Positions 57,670 to 64,000 of a stretch of DNA of 64,000 nt are shown one piece after another. The stretch's first letter is position 1. Each line of letters begins with the position of its first letter. Where the stretch lies: assembly GCF_000002075.1 (NCBI RefSeq), contig NW_004797345.1:1180023-1244022 (forward strand). The letters run 5' to 3'. A program made the translations under genes and the position numbers. Origin of the DNA: Aplysia californica. Lineage: Eukaryota > Mollusca > Gastropoda > Aplysiida > Aplysiidae. The notes beneath the pieces are model-generated. The model was not told the origin of the DNA. It was given only the letters and a program-made list of their open reading frames with translations, and did not search any database.

Positions 57670-58478
57670 TACCTTGATCTAACCCTAGCCCTAACCTTAA
57701 GGCATGTCACGGGTCTGCAAAACACGATATTTGGGCTAAAAATTCGATTTTTAACTGTGTCCATTTTTGGATACCTGAATATCTAAAGAATCGATATCGG
57801 TTGATGGTTCATTCTAAAAAAGACAGGAATTCACTGTTAGACTAGAGGCATTTTCCGGAGGGCACCCTTCTCAAAAGTTGGCGCGTTTTCTTCAAATTAG
57901 CCCATAATTGAAACGTGACAAGAACCATGTTTCTCCGTGTGACTCTATCTAACATGTTTAGTATCGTTGTGCTCCCAAGCTTTTCTTCTTTCAAGACAAT
58001 TATAAACGATCAGACGATCAAGATATATGTATTTCTGACAGTTGAGCACAAAAACGCAAGATACAGGGCTCCTCTTTTGGTAATTTTGGGTTGTCTTGAA
58101 CAAAACAAAACCCCGTTGCTAAAAATATGACGTCAACACTCAGTTGTGAATGCCGTGCGGTATATTATCATGGTCTCCAACAGTACTTTACGATCATTGT
58201 CGTTTCTTCTTTCGATTAGAGAGTCGTTTGAAGTACTGCCACTGTCACTGATGAAACCGTCTAATTCGCATTTGACAACACATAATCCTGTTTCTGATCC
58301 TTTATTTTATTTTGTAGGTTACAGAGCAGGTAAATCAAGGCTAAGTTTCCCTTTTTTGCGTGTATTGTGCGATCTAAGAAGTCGTTTTTACTCTCATAGT
58401 CATATTTATTTCATTTCACGTTTATTTTCAATGTTTGTCCTTACAATTGTAACAATTATCATGATGCGTGTCATTAGG
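57670..58478. other. Intergenic, nothing recognised
   Basis: Short open frames on both strands show no recognisable domain and no repeat family could be named. Confidence 0.5.
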
Positions 58479-58497
58479 GGGGGGGGGGGGGAGAGAA

Positions 58498-58536
<39 letters not shown>

Positions 58537-58590
58537 TAGATAGATAGAAAGAAAGAAAAGAAGAGAGAGAGAAAGAAAAGAGAGGGGGTG
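58479..58590 (+). repeat. poly(G)/(GA)n tract
   Basis: G run followed by GA and GATA/GAAA variants. Confidence 0.92.
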
Positions 58591-58749
58591 GGGGTGGGTG
58601 AAGAGGTATGGGAATGATGTGTTGCAATAATGTATTTTTGTGAGTCTCTAATGCTGGACCAGTAAAGTATAGTTTTGCTTATGTTATAGTGCCAAGGACG
58701 CTTTGCGGGGTTGTCAAAATTGCATTGCATAATCGCCTCTTCTTACAGG

Positions 58750-58890
58750 AACCAAAGTTGAAAAATAGGTAAATTTTTACTTTCACTCCCGCCCACAGAT
58801 GCACTGTTTCAGGGGTCAAACTGCTGTACTGTTTGCTGCATATCACACATAAAGCCACTAAAACTGTCGCAAAGCATTTATTTTCAAGAC
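58750..58890 (-). repeat. Dispersed repeat, uninterrupted copy
   Basis: Reverse-strand match to 53720-54060 without the 173-bp insertion; shares GGGAGTGAAAGTAAAAA, CAGTTTGA and GTTTTAGTGGCTTTAT. Confidence 0.7.
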
Positions 58891-59262
58891 AATTTCAAAT
58901 CTAACTGTAAAATATAAAATTATATTTATTATGGGTAAAAACAGGGGGGCATGCCCCCCTGTAACCCCCCAGATTTTCTTTTACCCCAGTGGGGCAGGCC
59001 CCCCTGGAACCCCCCGATTGGTCCAAAGCATGTCTATCTCGGTTAAAAACATTCAAATATTTCAAAAACTATTAATTTGCGACGGAAATGAAGATGATAT
59101 TCGTGTTCAGCGCATCAATATTTAGTAGAAATAGACAACTGGTAGCTGAGTGTGAGACGGGAGGGAAAGTTAAAAAATACCGAAAAATACATATATAAAC
59201 ATTACAGATGTATTCTACTAACCATACTGAAAATATTGGTATATAATACGTTGATATTTATT

Positions 59263-59436
59263 CGCAGTGGCTACGTTCACGGCGCCGTGAACGTAGTCTG
59301 CAGGCTAGGTTCACGACGCCGTGAATGTAGTTGGCAGGCTACGTTCACGGCGCCCTGAATGCAGTTTGCAGGCGCTGTTGAGGCTACGTTCACGGCACTC
59401 AAGCTTCGTTTAGACGGAGCGTCCACTGCCGGTTTT
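59263..59436 (+). repeat. Left TIR of Mutator-like element
   Basis: Tandem arrangement of GCTACGTTCACGGCGCCGTG-type units, ending near CCACTGCCGGTTTTA. It is the inverse of 62732-62873 apart from one extra unit. Confidence 0.88.
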
Positions 59437-59574
59437 AGTCAGTGACTACAGTGACGTATTTTTAATATTTTGGCCAGCTTCAAATGTTCCATCCCATGAG
59501 ATGAAGGAAAACGAAAAAGCCTGGGAACCGACGTAGAGAGAAAATGACGAGAATAATTCTTATCATAATAGCAA

Positions 59575-59846
59575 ACTCTCTCTCTCTCTTTCTGTCTGTC
59601 TCTCTCTCTCTTTCTGTCTGTCTCTCTCTCTCTTTCTGTCTGTCTCTCCCCTTTCTCTTTCCTTCTTCCTTCTCTCTTTCCCCCCCCCCCCCTCTATTTT
59701 CTCTGTCTCTGTCTGTCTGTCCCCCTCCTCTCTCTCCCTCTCTGTTTCTCTCTCTCTCTCTCCCCCCCTCTCTCTCTCTTTCTCTCCCCCCCCCCAACCT
59801 TTTCTCTCCCCTTCTCTCTCACCCCCCAACCTTCTCTCTCTCTCTC

Positions 59847-59906
<60 letters not shown>

Positions 59907-59955
59907 CGTGCGCGCGCGCGCGTGTGTGTGTGTGTGTGTGTGTGCGCGCGTATTA
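59575..59955 (+). repeat. (TC)n/(TCTG)n/(TG)n block inside the Mutator-like element
   Basis: About 380 bases of pyrimidine repeat passing into TG and GC alternation; no coding value. Confidence 0.93.
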
Positions 59956-60238
59956 TGTCTTTAGCCCAGAACGAGATATTCATTCTTTCATTCAAACTAT
60001 TTGCAAGCGTATTTCATATCATGTAAGCATTTTTATACAGTAAAGAGAGCAGGAAAGTTGATAGCACGTTTTTTTTATTTCTTGCAACTAACTACGAGAC
60101 AAGAACTGAAAACGATAGCTCTCAATATTATTGCCAGGTCTCCTTATCTGAGAAACTCATTGTTGGTCAATGTTCCCTTTACTCAACTTTACTGTCTTAT
60201 TTTGTTCTACACCAAAACTGTGTTTGTGTTTATATTTA

Positions 60239-60255
60239 CAGACAGACAGACAGGC

Positions 60256-60310
<55 letters not shown>
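60239..60310 (+). repeat. (GACA)n microsatellite
   Basis: About 18 GACA units inside the Mutator-like element; same motif as at the window start. Confidence 0.95.
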
Positions 60311-60782
60311 GATTTTAGATCAGTTCCTACACTCAATTCATTCTTTTGTTTCAGCCTCATAACCGTCTCTTTCAATGACATTTGCCGATGCTGATGGTAG
60401 CGTCTATTCAACGAGATGAGAGTGCTGTTTCGGCATTACCCCAGTTTCAACAGTTATCGAGCTCAGAAAATGCTTTTTAAACACCTTTCCAAAATACTTT
60501 GATGCCCTAGCCTCAATTTCTCAAGATTACCACAGCCTACTGCAATGGCATCGACATTCTTCAGCACATCACACGACAGTTCGAACATTGATAGGCACTA
60601 GTGGTGTAGGTATAGTGATGAAACATATCGTGAGAGTGATAATAGTGAAGAGGAAACTTTAGATGAGAATTAACTTGCTCCTCACCCCATTGCCAAAAAG
60701 AAAATTTCACCAATGAAGAAAGATAAAGAAGTAGGTGACAATGACGGATATGCGCTTTTTTTATTCTGCCTTTGAGAACCAC

Positions 60783-61130
60783 CATCAAATAAAGTGCCAG
60801 CAAAATTTACAAGGAAGTGCAAAAGCTATGGAGGCTGAAACAATATTCACAAAATCAGCGGAACACTGAGGTTTAGTATACAGCAGGATGCTGTGTGACG
60901 GAGATGCCAAATCTCATCAGATGCTCAATTTTTATGGAATTTATGACTTTGAAATTGTAAAAGATGACTACACACATCGCATTAGCAAAAGTATGTTCAA
61001 CGCCCTTCAGAGCTTCCAAAACACCAACAACGAAGAACTGAGTAGAAAACTAAAGAAGATTGAAAAACAGAGCAGTTACAAATGCCTCACAAAACCTGGA
61101 CGTAACAGTTACTTGCGTTCATTAGTTTTA
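60783..61130 (+). pseudogene. Decayed Mutator-like transposase fragment
   Basis: Plus-strand frame reading CQQNLQGSAKAMEAETIFTK, one stop codon (about 60867), then GLVYSRMLCDGDAKSHQMLN, YGIYDFEIVKDDYTHRISKS and MFNALQSF. The order (N..GSSKAMEAE, then GDGDAK, then a conserved H..K.M segment about 25 residues on) is that of the metazoan Mutator-like transposase domain. The D in DGD is one of the presumed catalytic residues. Frame is lost on both sides, so the parent was longer. Its position inside 9-bp-flanked long TIRs fits this assignment. Confidence 0.7.
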
Positions 61131-62731
61131 GTTTTGTTTTTGTTCGGGAGCTGTTGGTTTCTTACCGAGCCCGAAACCTCTTTTGCACTCAGACCCTGTA
61201 AGATTTTTAACATCTGTCAGTGAGAAATAGAGGCCAAGAAACTGCCAAGGTTTTGGGTGGCCTTGGGTGGAATAAACAAAGCTGCTCTCGTGAGAATCAC
61301 CGGATGCCTTGGTTTAGTGGGCTACATCGCGCAAGTGCTGGAATGTATGTCTTACCCTTATTTTCGTCAAGGTGTTATTCAAGTAGTCATCCCCATGCGA
61401 AACACGTCATTTTCTCATAGGGCCAATGCCATTACAGAATTCTTAAAAAACCAAATCAAGTCAACGTTCGAATAGTTAGTAGCAACAGCCCCGATATGAA
61501 TCCTACAGGTATGTGAAGTCCCTTGAAACAGCGGCTGAAGAAAAACGACTTTGCCCCCAAATTCAGACCCTTTGTTTGCAACTCTCTGTGACATTTGAAA
61601 TGAAATGACTGATAAATATGTCCAAAACTAAATAGAATTGATGCCCAAAGGTTTCGTGCACAGCACAAAGCCAATGGTTCCTAAGCAAAATAACAATGAA
61701 CACAATTAGTGTTGAGTCGAAGTTTTGTGTGGTATCTGTGATTGCTCTGTTTTCCGTTATGTTTGAAACTATCGTGACAAAATATCGTAATAAAATATTG
61801 TTTATTGCAAAGACACAATTCTCCATTCACTGGGCATTCAATATATTGCCATTCGATCAATATTGATACTTTTCAATAAATGCGCAAAGACAATTTTACG
61901 TTTCTTGGATTTCGCACAATTTTGCCAAGCCTTATTTTTTAAGGTCAATTTTGAGTGACACTATCTCGGGCGTCTCTTAAAATAGATTAAACATTAATGT
62001 GCCAGATGATGAAGAATTTATTTAGCTTTAAATTGGTATGCTGCATGAGTGGGTAATGCAAGGCTTTAACACGGTGACTGGGCGATTACATTTTCAAGTT
62101 TCTTTTGGTCGCCACTGTATAACGGACTACGTTTACAGTAAGTTTTGCACGTCCAAACTTTTAGGAGTTTTCTCTCAAATTGGGCTCTTTCATTGGGGGT
62201 GGGGGGTGGGATGGGGACAGAAAAATCTATCATGCGAAAAGTTGTTAAGATATCGTCATAATTTTCGGTATACTGATAGATGAAACATTATTCTAGTGTA
62301 ATAAGTAGTGACGTAAAAAAAATCTTGAATAAATGATTTTATTATAAATTTAATCCGTTGTTTGGATATGAGATTTTTGTGGTCAAAATATTCCCATATT
62401 TAGGACCTCGATTCTGGAAAAGATTTTCCTCCTACATCAAAAATGCCAAGTCCATCCCCTAAAACAGCCACGGAAGGCTGCAAAACCACTTATTGTAACA
62501 TTTAAAATCATTTATAACTGTATGATAAATTTTTTAGAAATGTGTGCATTTTCTATATATGACATTCCAATATGGCAGGCGTTACCATAGTAACACAAAA
62601 GAATTTTCAAAATTTTACTTCATGACTTAATTCTCCACTCTTTTTATATTGATGCTTCCCAATGATGCTACAACATTTGTAAGCTTAGTTTCTTCTTCTT
62701 AACGAATTTCAAAATTTCTCCCGCATCATGC

Positions 62732-62873
62732 CTTAAACCGGCAGTGGACACTCCATCTAAACGAAGCTTGAGTGCCGTGAACGTAGCCTTCACAGCGCCT
62801 GCAAACTGCATTCAGGGCGCCGTGAACGTAGCCTGCCAACTACATTCACGGCGCCGTGAACGTAGCCACTGCG
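62732..62873 (-). repeat. Right TIR of Mutator-like element
   Basis: Inverse of the left TIR, starting TTAAACCGGCAGTGGACACT and ending GTAGCCACTGCG next to the ATATTTATT duplication. Confidence 0.88.
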
Positions 62874-62906
62874 ATATTTATTTGAATTTGTGGTCCCAAA
62901 GACCTT

Positions 62907-63539
62907 TTAACCCTGGAAGCGCGCAGGCCCTATATAAAGGGCGTGAGCCGGGCTACCCGGGAAGCGCGCACGCCCTATATATAGGGCTGACCTACTTCGA
63001 CCGGGAAGCGCGCAGGCCCTATATAAAGGGCATAGACGCTGACCCTTTTCAATGGAAAATTCCAGTGTTCCTTATATGGAAAATGACTTGGTCAATTACA
63101 GGCCAAAGTTATAAATAGTGACCAATGACTTTGCAAGTTATCTTGACCTCGTAGAGCGTCTCTTGGCCGAGATATCGATCGATAAAGTGACGCGGTCCCG
63201 CTGAGCCACTACACGCTATGTGTTATCGCTTGTTTCGCCGTGCTGATGTACTAATTGTTGAGTCTATTGCATTCTCGGCTTTGTTTGTATTTATTTGATC
63301 GCTGATCATTTTTGAATGGCTCATTCTATCAGCTTAAAGAAAATATAGGCTTTTATATGCTTTTTATCATCTGTTGAGCCGTAAATTGTCATTTTTCAGT
63401 AGCAAGGTATACATTTCGCCTATCTCAGCTGTTTCCCCCCCCCGCCAAACCCCCATGTTTACAACTGATCGGCCGTGGCGGCGGGGCATTTTTGGCGGGT
63501 TACTTCCGGTGAAACGCTGATGAGCGCTTCTAGGGTTAA
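62907..63539. mobile_element. PiggyBac-like TTAA-flanked MITE with internal tandem repeats
   Basis: Bounded by TTAACCCTGGAAGCGCGC on the left and GCGCTTCTAGGGTTAA on the right: TTAA target sites followed by inverted CCCTxGAAGCGC ends, as in piggyBac-type elements. Near the left end are three tandem units of about 45 bp containing GGAAGCGCGCAGGCCCTATA. No transposase is present. A related left end (TTAACCCTCGTAGCGCTTAC) occurs alone at 21080. Confidence 0.65.
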
Positions 63540-63540
63540 C

Positions 63541-63985
63541 AGCCCACTAGATCTAGAAATCTAGATCTAGAATCTAGATCTAGATTTAGTCATCATCTCA
63601 TTTCGGCTTCACCCTCCCGAAAAAAATTCGTCCACAAGCCGAAAATAATACACGTAGCGAATTATTAGTTAATTAACGCCAACCCTTGTATATAGATTGC
63701 TCATCAGTTGGACCTGACCTAGAATCTAGTCTCGAGTCAAGGTAAGAGTCGGCCCTCCGCGGAAATCCTCCCTAAATTAAATCACTCTACTGAAGTCCAG
63801 TAATATTCGGTGACTCAATACAGTTCTAGATCTAAATCTAGATCTAGTTGAAGCCAAGCCAGGTTGGGGTGCCAAACAAAACACGGGATCTGAGTCTGAG
63901 TGCCTACTCTACTCAGTCAGCCATCCATTTGACTACACCTAAAAAAACAACTAAATCTAGATCTAGCCTAGATCTAGAGTACTGT
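63541..63985 (+). repeat. AGATCTAG-rich stretch
   Basis: Repeated TAGATCTAGATC words at 63549-63589, 63826-63846 and 63952-63978. Similar words occur at 18425-18500, 22290-22315 and 42605-42655. Nothing else is recognisable here. Confidence 0.75.
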
Positions 63986-64000
63986 CTGTCTCTCACATTA

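Larger units (their letters stand above)
59263..62873. mobile_element. Mutator-like DNA transposon, 3.6 kb, with long TIRs and 9-bp TSD
   Basis: The element starts CGCAGTGGCTACGTTCACGG and ends with the inverse. Terminal inverted repeats are about 170 bp (left) and 140 bp (right), built of tandem units around GGCTACGTTCACGGCGCCG; the left end has one extra unit of about 30 bp. Both ends are flanked by ATATTTATT (59254-59262 and 62874-62882), a 9-bp target duplication as expected for Mutator. Inside lie a decayed transposase, a long (TC)n/(TG)n block and a (GACA)n block. The matching TSDs and intact ends suggest a fairly recent insertion. It lies upstream of TMEM209. Confidence 0.88.

Noticed and set aside
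59480-59829. Arg/Glu-rich minus-strand frames
   Set aside because: Translated microsatellite inside the Mutator-like element.
61257-61475. Plus-strand frame MALGGINKAALVRITGCLGL as part of the transposase
   Set aside because: No recognisable match to Mutator-like transposase order; left unassigned.

Overview
This is eukaryotic, intron-rich, repeat-laden DNA. It is almost certainly a metazoan and most likely a lophotrochozoan, probably a gastropod mollusc. That last step is inference: scattered AGATCTAGATC and TAGGCCTA runs, tRNA-derived SINEs, CR1/L2-type LINEs and dense small DNA transposons fit such genomes, but no single feature proves it. Two host genes can be rebuilt exon by exon, both on the minus strand. 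I see no bacterial-type operon, no CRISPR array and no rRNA gene.

Gene 1 is RRP9 (U3-55K), the WD40 protein of the U3 snoRNP. It runs from a start codon at 22460 to a stop at 3204 in 14 coding exons whose splice phases all agree (484 codons with stop). A 17-codon first exon is separated from the rest by a 6.5 kb intron packed with nested inverted-repeat elements (about 17.4-21.5 kb). Gene 2 is TMEM209, a two-pass membrane protein of the nuclear envelope. It runs from 51986 to 28733 in 15 coding exons, again with consistent phases (552 codons with stop). The genes are head-to-tail; the 6.3 kb between them holds a pyrimidine-rich microsatellite and TA-flanked MITEs.

Region by region: 1-3203 is RRP9 3' flank with a SINE copy. 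3204-15904 is the RRP9 body, with introns carrying an RTE-like LINE remnant, nested SINEs, a 1.23 kb hAT MITE with 8-bp target duplications, and TTAA-flanked MITEs. 15905-22409 is RRP9 intron 1. 22461-28732 is the promoter and intergenic MITEs. 28733-51986 is TMEM209, whose introns hold more MITEs, two full SINEs, a 5'-truncated LINE (44.3-46.7 kb) and a four-copy DNA-transposon family. 51987-64000 is the upstream region: a 173-bp hAT MITE whose empty site is preserved 5 kb away, two TA-flanked MITEs, and a complete-looking 3.6 kb Mutator-like element with a 9-bp target duplication and a decayed transposase. A piggyBac-like TTAA element directly follows it.

RRP9 would act in nucleolar pre-rRNA processing and TMEM209 at the nuclear envelope. 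Nothing in the sequence links the two functions. The most novel signal is a short hairpin at the 3' tail of two otherwise different SINE-like families whose stem differences are compensatory, suggesting a structured RNA tail recognised by a shared partner.
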